This document shows positions 23,492-35,385 of a stretch of 64,000 nucleotides of DNA, one piece after another. The stretch's first letter is position 1, and each line of letters begins with the position of its first letter. The position numbers and the translations under genes are program-made. A model generated the notes under the pieces. The model was not told the DNA's origin. It made no database searches and saw only the letters and a list, made by a program, of their open reading frames with translations. Origin of the DNA: Tieghemiomyces parasiticus (taxonomy: Eukaryota > Kickxellomycota > Dimargaritomycetes > Dimargaritales > Dimargaritaceae); assembly GCA_027575765.1 (NCBI GenBank), contig JANBPT010000003.1:102947-166946 (forward strand), in the 5' to 3' direction.

Positions 23492-24518
23492 ATGCGCCAA
23501 GGCAAGGGGTATCAAAAGGTAGGTGGCGTGGCCGGTGGCTTTGCGAGCCATTCCACGCCCGCCGTCTGGCGCAATTATGATCCTTCTCCTCACCACCCGG
23601 TTCTAAGCCTTAGCCCGCACTCGCTGCCAGTCCAACTAACCGCTCTCCTACCCGACCTGCCCACCTGTGACTGTTATCCAGGTTCAGCGAGACGACGAGA
23701 CTGCCGAAGCTCGTAGCTCGGCAACCGGAGGGTCCGCGGGATCCTCCCACAACTCGCCGGATCCTGAGGAGTCCCACCCTCTGCAGCCCGTCATCTCCGT
23801 AAGCGTGCCCGACGAACTCACTGACGACGACGAAGAGGAGGCCGACGCCATCGCTCGTAACGTCGTCGGCCCGGCTACCGCTGCCGGCGCCGCGGCCTCG
23901 TCCTCCAGCGCGGCCCACCCGTCTACCGTTGGCGGTCAGGCCAACGATGGCGTCTTCTTCAACATCTCCGCCAAGCCCGACCTATTTGCCGATAAGCCCC
24001 CCACCGAGCCGCTGCCCAGCTACCAGGAGGTCGTCGGGGAGCAGGCCCCACCTTACTTTGACCCCACTGTCGTGGCCATCGGCGGTGACACGGGTGAAAT
24101 ATTGATCGAGGGCTTGCCCGTCGGCAGCGCCTTCGTGTTTGCTCTCAACATGCTGGTGTCGACGGTATTTCAGTTGGTGGGCTTCCTTCTCACCTACCTA
24201 CTACACAGTTCGCACGCCGCCAAGGATGGCAGCTTTGTCGGCTTGGGCATCACTTTTCTGCACTTTGGTTTCTATATCCGCAGCCGGATTGCCCACCCCA
24301 CGGTGTCCTACACGCCACCGCCACCCGGCGCTGGTCACGACAGCGGTCACCACCACCAGGACCAGTCGGCTGGCATCACCAACGGCCTGCACAATGTCTA
24401 TCTTTCCTACATCCTCATGGTCATCGGCTGGTTTATCGTCTTACGGTCCGTTGCCGATTTCATTCGGGTCAAGCGGCTCCAGATGGCCATCCTCAGTTCG
24501 CCCGATGGTGTCGTGTAG
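23492..24518 (+). CDS. Bsd2/NEDD4-family-interacting (Ndfip-like) membrane adaptor
   Basis: Two exons: 23492-23518 (only nine codons) and 23682-24518, giving 287 residues. The 163-nt intron has GTAGGT and a pyrimidine-rich CCAG end. The N-terminal third is acidic and Ser/Ala-rich (DELTDDDEEEAD). It is followed by two PY-like motifs (PLPSYQEV and PPYFDP), which in this family recruit the WW domains of HECT ubiquitin ligases such as Rsp5/NEDD4. Three membrane segments follow (FVFALNMLVSTVFQLVGFLL, a Gly/Phe-rich second segment, and YILMVIGWFIVL), with the family block LTYLLHSSHAAKDGS. Yeast Bsd2 helps sort metal transporters for vacuolar degradation from Golgi and endosomes; a ubiquitin-sorting role is inferred. 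A His-rich cytosolic or luminal loop (HDSGHHHQD) sits between segments two and three. Confidence 0.88.
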
Positions 24519-25053
24519 GCAATGTGTCCACCCTACTTTACCTTTTCGCTATCCTGAACCCCACTCTATGTACTACTGCGCCCCTTACTTCAACTATGAC
24601 ATCCAATTTTCTCCATCCCTCTCGACTATCTGTACCGCTATCTAGTTGTTTTTTTCATGATTCCTTCATTATAACCAGTGCCATGTTCGTTTCATTGTCG
24701 AGCCACTCGGTATTTACCTAACCCAAGCGCCTCACGCCATCATAAAGATACAGCCTCCAAGCCAATGTTCAACTAATGACACCAATATTTGCATAAGGGT
24801 GGGCCCGAGCCGCCGGCGCCTCTACGACGTGTAGTACCTATGGTGTCAAGGTCCTCACCCACACTAACCTTCCAACCTCCACATGGAATTCCATGCGCAA
24901 ACTGCATTCTCTCCAGGAATCGAGGTATAACGAGCGCTGACCACAGCCCACCGTGTGCATTCGCCACATTTCCTTCCAACGATCTCCTCGGTTGTACGTT
25001 TTTCTTCCCGTTTTGTGTATCAGCATTTCATTCCGCTCGTATCCACCTTCACC
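24519..25053. other. intergenic
   Basis: 3' end of the Bsd2-like gene and promoter of PRP4. T-rich just after the stop. I see no gene. Confidence 0.5.
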
Positions 25054-27568
25054 ATGGAAGACCTACCCGACATATCCGACGTGCCCTATGGCGAGGCCGA
25101 TGCCGCTCTACTCAATGAATTCGAACGCCGTAAGCGCGCGCGGCAGCTCGCCGTGCCCACGGATGACACGCGGATCAAGCAGAGACTACGCGAGTTGGGT
25201 CACCCAATCTGCCTGTTCGGCGAGGGTGTAAGTTGCTGCATCTCTACCTCCTCCCCCGTCCATCGCGCACAGTCCGGAGACCCCAAGAGGATAGCAAGGA
25301 CATGTTTTGCATAATCAAAACGACCTTCCGGAGGGCCCCACTAACTAACCCGCCGTGACTCCGCCCCTTCCGTCCTTCCCACTCAACCAGCCGATGGACC
25401 GGCGGAACCGGTTGACGTACGTGATGAGCAAACTAACCGAGGAAGAGCTTCAGAACCTGACGGTGCCGCCCAGTGAAGACGAAGGAGGAGAGGTAAGTTT
25501 TATGTGCACAGGGCAGGCTGGCAAGCGGTTGCCAGTTGACGGCAGTGTACTAGACATGGCGAATCGGGGCCATTGCTCAACCTTCCATAGTAACTTACCT
25601 GCAAAACCGGATGCCCTGTAACACGGTACTATATCTAACCACATTGTAACCCAGGACTCGTCGGAGGACGAAGAATTCTATACGGAGGGCTCCGAGGAAC
25701 TCCTAGCGGCGCGGCGATGGATTGCTGGGTATTCGCTGCCGAGGTAAGTCGCGAAGCCGGTCGCGGCGGATTCCTGTTTGGTGCCAACCAATCTCCGCCT
25801 TATCCTGTTGCTCAACCCTGCCAACTCGTCCACTATCGGTTTTTACAAACGGCCCATATCTTCCTGCCTACTGCCTTGATTTCATATTATGTTATTTCTT
25901 ATAGGGCCCGGGAACGTATCGAGCGCGAGAAGAGAATCCAGGAGGTGGCTCTACTCACGCAGCGGAAGCACCATGACGAAATCAACAAGTATCTCAAGGT
26001 AGGTCTCCGGTGTAATGCCCCCTCTCCCCCCCTAATTGTCTTTGAGAGTGCCCGCGCTGACTATTTTTATACCTTCCTCGCCCAACGTATCACCTCTTAT
26101 CGTTTCTATCATCTCACGTCAGAAAACCAATATCTATGCCTCCCAAGCCGCCGACTCACGACCCATTGCCGCTTGTCGCTTCTCCCCGTCTTCGACAATG
26201 CTGGCCACAACCTCGTGGTCTGGGGACTGTAAACTATGGAATGTGCCCGCTTGTGATCACCACCTCACTCTGAAAGGTAAGTAAATGGATGCGAGTAGTG
26301 AGCGGTCTCCGCTGGTAAGACAGACCCTAACCCTACACTGACTTTCGGCTGTGTGCTTTCCATCCCCTACCTCCCCTATCGCACCAGGCCATACGGACCG
26401 CGTATCCGGCCTGGACTTCCACCCGCAGTCCACCATGGGACTGAGCCCGTCGGCCGTCAACCTGGCCACAGGCAGCGCTGACAAACTGATCCACCTGTGG
26501 TCGCTCGCGAGGTAGGTTTTCAGACGGGCAGAGCAGGCTGGGTAACACAGACGGCGCCCGGTGAAGTTGGGCCGGACGAGCCCTGTAACCGCCTGGCAAG
26601 CCCGGGATCCAACAGAGCTAACCTGTATGTCTGTCAGTCTCGTTTCTTCCCGCGTCCACTCCACTGCTTCCGCACCAGCGACCTTCCCATCGGTACCCTC
26701 ACGGGCCATACTATGCGGGTAGCCAAAGTTCAGTTTCACCCGTCGGGGCGCTACCTTGCCTCTACGTCGTTCGACACCACGTGGCGGCTCTGGGACGTCG
26801 AGACGCAGCGGGAACTCCTTCTGCAGGAGGGCCACTCCAAGGCGGTCTTTGCACTGGCCATGCAGGACGACGGCTCCCTCCTTGCCACGGGTGGCTATGA
26901 CGGGATCGGCAAGCTCTGGGACCTGCGGACCGGGCGAGCTATTTTGGACCTCCAGGGCCATGCGAAGGAGATTTACAGTCTAGACTTCAGTCCTAACGGG
27001 TATCAGGTGGCCAGCGGGAGCGGGGATAACACCGTCCGTGTGTTTGACCTGCGGACCATGAAGTCTTTAGCTACCATCCCGGCCCACAAGTCGCTCATCT
27101 CTGAGGTGCGGTTTTTCCGCGGTTCGACGCTACCCATGTATACAGCGACAGCGTCCACGTCGACGTCAAGTGCGATGGATGTGGATACGGCGACTGTGGC
27201 TAACCGAGCCCGCCCCGCGGGATTGTCCGACATCTACATGGCTACCGCGTCGTTCGACGGTACCATCAAGCTCTGGTCCGTGGATGACTGGCAACTGCAG
27301 GCCACCCTGGCAGACCATAGCGGACGGGTCATGGGCATGGACATCGCCCGAGGTAGGTTCTCAATATGGATGGCTCAGTGTGGATGGTGACGGGGCCGTT
27401 TGCCCCCAGGAGGTCTTTACGACCTTGCAATATAATGGGAGATGGAGCGACTAACCATGGCCCCCTTTTCTTCACTTTTCTTGACTGTTTCCCCCCCCCC
27501 GTGTAGATGGCCGCTTCCTTGCGTCGAGCGGCTTTGACAAGTCCTTCAAACTCTGGTGTCAAGAGTAG
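25054..27568 (+). CDS. PRP4: U4/U6 snRNP protein PRP4 (PRPF4)
   Basis: Eight exons: 25054-25227, 25391-25492, 25655-25743, 25905-25998, 26123-26276, 26388-26511, 26679-27352 and 27507-27568, giving 490 residues. The N-terminal SFM/PRP4 motif spans the first splice ([19 protein letters not shown] then PMDRRNRL). An acidic stretch and a charged helix follow ([14 protein letters not shown]). Seven WD40-type blades are visible, for example [66 protein letters not shown] and the final [17 protein letters not shown]. Prp4 is a tri-snRNP component that binds Prp3 and the U4/U6 duplex in the nucleus. A Thr/Ser-rich insert of about 35 residues before blade seven is unusual but in frame. The intron between exons 1 and 2 contains an in-frame stop soon after the donor, confirming splicing. 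Confidence 0.95.
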
Positions 27569-27737
27569 CCCAAGTCTTCTTGACCATAGTGACATGTTTT
27601 GATAATAAAAAAACAACTTATTAATGAAATGATTGGTTTTATACGTAAACACAAGGCTGAATGGGCGAATCAAAAGAAAAGCTTCAAGAGAGAATAGCCA
27701 GGTTATCCCGAAACCATGTGGCGCAGCCCTAGTACTC
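27569..27737. other. short convergent 3' region with poly(A)-type signals
   Basis: Only 169 bases separate the PRP4 and NOL10/ENP2 stops. The stretch has an AATAAAA-like signal near 27,605 on the + strand, and TTTATAC and TTATTAA stretches usable on the other strand. The 3' UTRs probably overlap. Confidence 0.5.
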
Positions 27738-29827
27738 TTATTCACCCGATCGCTGCTTCTTAAAGAACGTACCGGCCTTCTTGCGACCCAGAGCGGCCTC
27801 GCTACGTCGGAGCTGCTGGAACTCACTAGCTTCCTCGTCGACCTCGAAGTCAGAGTCTTCAAACATGGCGGCGAACCGGTTGTCCTCGAGGAGATCGGCG
27901 GGGGCAGCGGCGGCGGCGGCGGCGGCCTGGGCCTTACCACTATCGTCACCCCGCGACCGGCGAAGAGCCCGGGTGGCCATATCGTCACCATCCGAATCAC
28001 CTTCATCTTCATCCTCCTTCGTCGCCTTCCGGCTCTTAGCTTGCTGCTTACTGGCTCGGCCGGCGACCTGGTACAGCCCTTCGTTACGGCTGGCCCGCTC
28101 GGCGAGTTCACGGTTAACCTTACGTTCGGTCCGGCTGGCCTTGGCGCCGATCCGGGATCCACGTTCCTTCTCGAGGACCTCCCGCAGTTGCTTCTCGCGG
28201 TACTCATCATAGGCGAACGGATTGGCGATGACCTTGGCCTTCTCATAGAGGCGAAGATCAATGAAGAACCCGTGCATGTAGGACCGGAGGAGGTTGGTAC
28301 CAATGAGGTGCTCGAGGCCCAGGGTGGCGAGTTCCTTGGCGGTGACGAAACGGTAGTCGTCGTACACGTTCTGCTGCGGCTTCTCCTCCATTTCCTCGGT
28401 GAGGTTGTCGAGGAACGAACACCAGCGCGGTGCCGGACCTAGGGCCGGGATGTAGTAGCCGAGGACCTCCGCACCCTCGTTGGCCCCTAGGATCATCCCG
28501 GAATCGCTCAAAACGCACACGTCGTTGAGCCGCATCTTGGGCTCTACCGACGTCATCTGCTGGCCGGTCAGTCGGTCCCAGATACGAATGACGCGCGCGT
28601 CGGCGCTGATCACCCGGTGCTGACGGTCCGCCGTATCGGCGGCCGACGTGTGCCAATGGAGACTCTTGATGGGCAGACCGTAGTGGTGGTCCTTGGTAAG
28701 GTACGGGGTAGCATTGCGCAGGTCATAAAGTAGCACCTGGCCCACCGACGTCCCCACCGCGACCGACAGGCCGTCCGAGTGAAACTTGAGGGCGGTGGTC
28801 TCGAATCCCGTCAGCGCCGTCTCGTGGGCACTGTGCATGAGCGCGGGATGCACCGTACCGATCCGTTCGCGCGCCCGCGGGTCCCAAAACTCCACCGTGC
28901 CGTCCTGGGTACCAAACCCGAACAGCTGGTGCGCCGGGTTGATGTCCACCACGTTGACGCCCGAGGAACTGCCCGTGACCAACGGTTGCATGAATCGCCC
29001 CTCGTCCAGGTTGAGACGATATACCTCGGCCTGCGCGCTCGTTACCAGCAACTCGCTGCTCGGCGCATGGTAGGCCAAGTCCCGTCCGAAGGCCGGGATG
29101 CGTGTGCGGTAGTGTACCTCGCCCAGTACGTGGAATTCGAGGTACCGATCGTTCTGGAGGTGCACGGATTTGGACCAGTCGTCCGACAGAAACAGGAAAT
29201 TGACGTTCTCCGAGTTGGTGTACCGTTCGAATTTCAACGATAGCTCCGCAAAATCGTAGCACCGGATACGGGGTTTATAGACACCTAGACCCGAGGGGTG
29301 AGAGTGGGTAGAATTGTAGGGTGGAAGGTGACAGCATTAGTAACCAATTTGGTGGAGCGGGGGGAGGTAGGGACATAATAGGTTTGGCGTAGAGTGAGGG
29401 AGTCGCACGGCCAGCACTACTATTCGGAAAGCGGGCACTTACCAGTCGCCATGCAGTGCTTTCCATCGGGGGTAACCTTGACCCGTAGCGACGACGACGG
29501 GAACTCAAAATCCTGGATCAGCTCGATTCGAGTGTTGAAATCTATGGGGGAGGGACGGGTGGATGCCGGATAGTAGAATGGAGGATACTGTAAGCACAAG
29601 GCGGGATTTTTATCTTCGGTACGTCACGGCACCGCTCGGTCGCCAACAGCGCGTTGGTCATGACGACTCGTCACAGTATCACTCATTCCAGTGGCGCACT
29701 TACTGACATCGCTACGGAGCTTCTTCTTCCGGCGGGCCGCGAGCCATTCGGGAATCTTCTTGGTGGCCCCCGCACCGCAGACGGTGTACACACGGACGTT
29801 ATTGGCATTGGAGACCTGGAGTACCAT
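27738..29827 (-). CDS. ENP2: nucleolar WD40 protein NOL10/ENP2 (ribosome biogenesis)
   Basis: Three exons: 29827-29704, 29541-29443 and 29284-27738, giving 589 residues, somewhat shorter than yeast Enp2 (about 700). The N-terminus has the family start (SNANNVRVYTVCG, then KKIPEWLAARRKKKLR). Exon 2 encodes RIELIQDFEFPSSSLRVKV, and exon 3 begins VYKPRIRCYDFAELSLKFER, all typical of NOL10. A beta-propeller covers about residues 60-370. The C-terminal part is charged: the KVIANPFAYDEYREKQ block, then basic helices, and the NUC153-type motif DNRFAAMFEDSDFEVDEEASEF near residue 550. Enp2 is part of the nucleolar small-subunit processome needed for 18S rRNA production. Splice sites and phases agree at every junction. 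The ATG at 29237 within exon 3 is internal. Confidence 0.94.
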
Positions 29828-30104
29828 GTTGTGAATGTGTGGAGTTATTGGCTAACTCAGTAATCCAGGAATTGAGTAGACGTTAATGAAGCAGGCCCAT
29901 GGAAAAATACACGGCAAATGGACAGAGGGCAATGGCTGAAGTCGCCGCATCTCCCGAAGGAGGCTCATGGGGCTCACCACCTAGCCGTCAAACCCCGAGC
30001 GCTAGGAGGTAAGAAAAGAAAAAAAAATAAGACGATTAACCAACGAAAAGGCGTTAATACTATAAGTGCTGGTTTCCCACGTGACCGACCTCTTCCCAGT
30101 GGGT

Positions 30105-30118
30105 GCTAAGTAAAAAAA
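30105..30118 (-). terminator. Pol III T-run terminator of tRNA-Ala
   Basis: On the minus strand a run of seven T follows about ten bases after the tRNA 3' end, as expected for RNA polymerase III termination. Confidence 0.7.
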
Positions 30119-30126
30119 TTTGTGAA

Positions 30127-30199
30127 TGGAGGACCAGGGTATCGATCCCCGTGCCTCTCGTATGCTAAACGAGCGCTCTCCCATTTGAGCTAGACCCCC
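30127..30199 (-). tRNA. tRNA-Ala (anticodon AGC)
   Basis: A 73-nt cloverleaf without intron. The anticodon stem is CTCGT/ACGAG with loop TTAGCAT, so the anticodon is AGC. The acceptor carries the G3-U70 pair that marks alanine tRNAs. The T arm is CGGGG-ATCGATA-CCCTG, with A instead of the usual T at the first loop position. The acceptor has a U6-U67 mismatch. The CCA end is not encoded. Confidence 0.93.
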
Positions 30200-31593
30200 T
30201 CACAAAATCTAGGGGCCAATGACTTATTTTAACATATAGGGTAGTTTAAGGAATCTTTTGACTATGATTGGCTAGATCGCTTGTATGATCCATTGTTAGC
30301 TGCACACTTCACGTGAGGTCATCGCATCTACGTCCTTTTGCTTTACATTTCGGAACTTATTGGCACGGTGTTTCCAGTACTTGTTTTGTAGTGAATTGTT
30401 TTCTGGACCAATTTTCGGAGGATGGCAGGTTTTGAGGCATCATTTCACAGTATTCATTTCCTGGTTAGCCGACTACCGAATCGGTACAAGGGAACTCCCT
30501 CCCCCCAGCCTTAAGCCAATCGGTGGTGATTGTGTCATCGCTAGATGTGGCCGTTGTATAGACCAGCATCACACAGTTGATTGCGACATGTTATCAATTT
30601 ACAGTTCGACTGATGGTTAATGACTTGTTACCATAACACAAGGGCTGTATAATTTAGAGCTAATGCATTAGCAGCCACACCAGTCTCTGCAAGTTTGCTT
30701 CTCTAGCCTCCGGTCATTCCCGGCTGAGGTCCAGGGTTTGCATTTTCTTTATTATCTCCACTCCCACTCTCAGCCGGCCATAAAGTCCCTGGTTTAATGA
30801 GGGTAGGATTGCTTACATGGCAAACTGGGTGATGCCCTATTCGGCTACTTCAAAAGAAGGGCTGCTGAGGTATATCAGCCGGGAGATGACACTGTCCAAT
30901 GGCAGGCGTGAGACTAGTGAGATGATCCCTTGAGGCCAGGACAGGCTATCCGAGGTGGCGGATGGGGACTGCCAAGCGAAGGGAAGATGGCGTCGTGCCG
31001 GAGAGAGTGAGAGGGCGCACAGCTTAAAGGGGCTGAGTTGCCGCACGGCTAAAACATTCGCAACCGGCCAGTGATAACTCCAAGTAGGGATAGTCAAATG
31101 GGAGCCGGGGGATGTGGCCTACCCGCTCTGCAACGGGACGGGCTGCATAGGATGCGCTACGCAGCTACTTTGCTGCACCATGATTGTCCCATCCCTAAAT
31201 CAAAACAATGTCCGACCTGCCTTTCTCTCCCCACCTCACCCACAAAGCACCCGCAGCGCGCCCCTGGCGAGAGCCTGATCGCGCCAGTAACCTGCGCCTT
31301 GATATTGGGCGATTAGGTGGTACTGCGACAGCGGAGCCTCTCTATCTGGAGCCCCTCTCTCGCCCTGGTTATTTTTCACACTGACTTGCATACCTTGAAC
31401 GGTAAACACCGCACGCGGCCCCCGTCGACTTCTGCTAACGCCCCATAGTATCGCCATAGCTGGCTTTCCAGATTTGCACGGTCACCCCTCTTTGTACGGC
31501 TTACACCAGCACGTCCAGATTCACATATTGCCTTCCACGTACCGCCTCCTCGTTGCTACTTGTCTATACCCGATACATTAATACCCCTCCGCT
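30200..31593. other. intergenic upstream of MCM2
   Basis: About 1.4 kb between tRNA-Ala and the MCM2 start. The base composition is mixed. No frame has recognisable coding features, and I found no exact ACGCGT cell-cycle box. Confidence 0.5.
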
Positions 31594-34500
31594 ATGGTGA
31601 GTACGCCGGACTGATTGCACGACGACTCTCTCAAAGTGCGGAGAAAGGGATTGGCAAAGCGGCGGCGGTCTGAACACCCGTTGCCAGCCCGTTTATTGTA
31701 TGGCCTCTAACCATCCCCTCCCGCCCTTCACCCCACGTTCCCGTATCGCACACCCCAGGACCGCAAACGCCAACGCGACGATGAGGAGGCCCGTCCCTCC
31801 GCCCAGCCACCGGTCAGCTCACCCTTCCGCTCCTCTATTCCGTCGTCCAGTCCCGCTGCACGCTTCTCCGACAACCTGGACGACCTGGTTGACGAGGAAA
31901 CGTTGCTGCGTGACGGCAACGAAATTATGCTTCTGGACGAGGAGGAGGAAGAAGGCGGCGAGGACCTCTTCGGCTCCGACATGGAAAAGTGAGTACCAAA
32001 CAGCTACGTGTGGTCGTCCACCTTCGCTTGCCGCTGCTGTCACTGGAGTGATCATTCTTCACCGAGTTAGCAGGAAAGCTAACGCCCTTATATTCCGTAC
32101 ACCTGTGTTCACAACCCATTCCGCCCCGTAAAGTGACTACCAACAAAACGTACGCCTCGACACCTACGATGCCGAAGACCTTGACGATACCGAGTATGGG
32201 GCCTACGACCCGCGCCAGCGGGCGGCCGTCGAAGCTCGCCTGAACCGGCGCGATATGGAGGAGTCCCGTCTGGACCGCGTACCGGCAGCCTTCCTAGACG
32301 ACCTGGACGGTGACGATCAGCCTGAGATGGCCGAGGGCCCCGGCGCGCGCCGCCGCCGCCGCCAGGCCGCGGGGGCCCGAATGGACATCGGTCTCGGACT
32401 CAATGAATTGGAAGAGGAGCGCGAGATCACATTGGACGATTTGAAGGACATGAAGGGCCGGTCCATCGTTGAATTCATCGCTATGCCCGGACCGCGGCAC
32501 ACCATCCAACGCGAGTTCCGCCACTTCCTTTTGTCCTATGTGGATGAGAAGGGCGCATCGGTCTACGGCGAGCGTATCCGCTACCTTGGTGAAGGTAAGT
32601 CCCGATGATCAAAGTGTCTTGAGTTAAAGACCAATTTTATCTGATCATCAATCTATCCTCAATCAGGTCTGTGACCTAACTTCATTAACCCCTCCTCCTC
32701 CTACCTTCCCTCATACCCGTTCCTTCACCCTAACGCCCCTATCCAATCCTACTCCAGTCAACGCCGAGAGCCTTGAGGTCAGCTACACCCACTTGGCCGA
32801 CTCCAAACCTATTCTGGCCTACTTTTTGGCCAACTCGCCCGCTGAGATGCTGCGCTTGATGGATGCAGTGGCGTTTGAAGTGGTTCTCACCATGTTCCCG
32901 GACTACGACCGCATCCACGCTGAGATCCATGTGCGCGTGGCCGATCTGCCGTCCATCTCCAGCTTGCGCGACCTACGCCAGAGCCAGCTCAACTGCCTGG
33001 TGCGGGTGTATGGCGTAGTGTCACGTCGGACAGGCGTGTTCCCGCAGCTCAAGTACGTCAAGTACGACTGTGTCAAGTGCGGTGTCATCCTCGGCCCATT
33101 CTACCAGGATACTCAGACCGAAATTCGGGTCGGGGCCTGCTACAACTGCCAGTCCAAAGGCCCCTTCACCATCAACTCGCAGCAGACCGTTTACCGTAAC
33201 TACCAGAAACTCACCCTACAGGAGTCCCCCGGCACTGTACCCGCCGGCCGGCTACCGCGCAGCCGCGACGTAATCGTCCTCTGGGACCTGATTGACGCCG
33301 CCAAGCCGGGCGAGGAGGTTGAAGTCACCGGTATCTACCGTAATAACTTCGACGCTGCCCTCAACACCACAAACGGCTTCCCGGTGTTTAGTACCGTGAT
33401 CGAAGCCAACCACATCAGCAAGAAGGAAGATGAGTTCGCCTCCTTCCGTCTGACTGAGGACGACCAGCAGCGGATCCGCGACCTGGCCCGTGACGAGCGC
33501 ATTGGTAAACGCATCATTAAGAGCATCGCGCCGTCCATCTACGGTCATGAGAACATCAAGCTATGCCTGGCCCTCAGCATGTTTGGCGGCGTAGCTAAAG
33601 ACGTCCGCGGCAAGCTGCGACTGCGCGGTGACATTAACGTACTTATGCTGGGCGACCCCGGGACCGCCAAGTCCCAGCTGCTCAAATACGTCGAGAAGAC
33701 GTCCCACCGCGCCGTGTTCACCACGGGCCAGGGGGCATCCGCTGTGGGTCTGACCGCCTCCGTGCGTAAGGATCCCGTGACCCGCGAGTGGACTCTGGAG
33801 GGCGGGGCCCTGGTGCTGGCCGACAAGGGTGTGTGCCTGATTGATGAATTTGACAAGATGAACGACTCCGACCGGACCAGTATCCACGAGGCCATGGAGC
33901 AGCAAAGCATCTCCATCTCCAAGGCCGGTATCGTCACCTCGCTGCAGGCCCGGTGTGCCGTCATCGCGGCCGCCAATCCGATCCGCGGCAAGTACAACCC
34001 CACCATCCCGTTCTCGCAAAATGTCGAGCTAACCGAGCCTATCCTGTCCCGGTTCGACTGCCTCTGCGTAGTGCGCGATACGGTGGACCCCATCCGCGAC
34101 GAGTTACTGGCCAAGTTCGTGGTGCAGAGCCATATCCGGTCGCACCCGGATTACCTCCTGGAGTTACAGGCTCAGGCCCGCGAAGCCGACGGGGGTGAAG
34201 ACGGCGACCTTGTGCGGGCCCTGGCGGCGGTCAGCACCGCGGTGGACCGGGTAGACGCGGACGTCATCCCGCAGGACCTGCTGCGCAAGTACATCATGTA
34301 TGCCAAGGACAAAGTCAGTCCAAAACTCTACCAGATGGACCAGGACAAGATTTCCGTGGTGTACTCCGACCTCCGTCGCGAGTCGCTCAACCATGGGGGT
34401 ATCCCCATCACGGTGCGCCACATTGAGTCCATGGTGCGCATGGCCGAGGCTCATGCGCGTATGCACCTCCGTGATTACGTCCGCGGCGACGACATTGACG

Positions 34501-34841
34501 TGGCCATCCGTACGATGCTCGAGAGTTTCATCGGGGCCCAAAAACTGTCCGTCATGCGCGGGCTCCGGCGTCAGTTCTCCAAGTACGTCAACTACGCCCG
34601 GGACAACGACGAGCTGCTCTATCACTTGCTATGCAAATTACTCAAGGAGAAGCTCACATTCCACCAGTACCGCCACCAGGGTGCCATGCCCACCGAGCTG
34701 GCCATCCCTCTCGACGAGTTTGAGAACCAGGCCCGCGACCACCAGATCCATGACCCCACCCCGTTCTACGAAACCACCTTGTTCACTAGCAACGGGTTCA
34801 CCCTCAACCTCAGCGAACGGGCCCTGGTCAAACACTTTTGA
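31594..34841 (+). CDS. MCM2: replicative helicase subunit MCM2
   Basis: Four exons: 31594-31596 (the ATG alone), 31759-31988, 32134-32594 and 32758-34841, giving 925 residues. The acidic N-terminal tail ([23 protein letters not shown]) and [11 protein letters not shown] are typical of Mcm2, whose tail binds histones H3-H4. A zinc finger, CVKC...CYNC, lies at about residues 340-370. The AAA+ core has Walker [10 protein letters not shown], Walker [10 protein letters not shown] and the arginine finger SRFD. Mcm2 is one of six subunits of the Mcm2-7 ring loaded at replication origins. The first exon is inferred: the acidic frame is open back to an acceptor at 31758, and the only suitable upstream start is the ATG directly before a GTGAGT donor. 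All other joins keep frame and restore conserved sequence. Confidence 0.95.
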
Positions 34842-35385
34842 AGGCCTTACGTCGTTGCCTACCTGCAGCCGACTTCCTTTTACCGGTTTCGACCTTCACC
34901 TCTTAATAACTCCCCTTATCTCCCCCGTCTAGTACCATCTTAGATCTGTAGTATTTTCATAAATTATGCACGCAATATAGTCCGCAACGCTCACACATCC
35001 CAGCAAGTCCTCACCCCAGCGCCATACAATATGAGATAACGATGGGAAGACGGGCCTACCGTAAGCCCCTAAGGTCTGGGCGCCTGGTTCCCGAGGTCAA
35101 CCAGACATTGTGGGCTGCACCCTCACTGATGGTCCTCACCCTGTCACCTCACGCGGTGTCACCACTTTACCATTTTCAGTCTCCGCGCCCTCGGTTGTTG
35201 AGCGCTACCTAAAGCTTCTCGGCTCCCTACTTACTCTCAAGAACCCCCCCCCCACTGCACTTAGATGTACACTTTCAAGCCCACTTCCCTCGCTCCATAG
35301 CATTTCTCAACCTCTACTCCGGCCTTAACGAGCGCTCGGGCAAAATCTCATCCCCCCCCTCCCAACCCACCATTATCCCCCGCGC
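34842..35385. other. intergenic
   Basis: 3' region of MCM2 and leader of the karyopherin gene, C/T-rich near the end. I see no gene. Confidence 0.5.
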
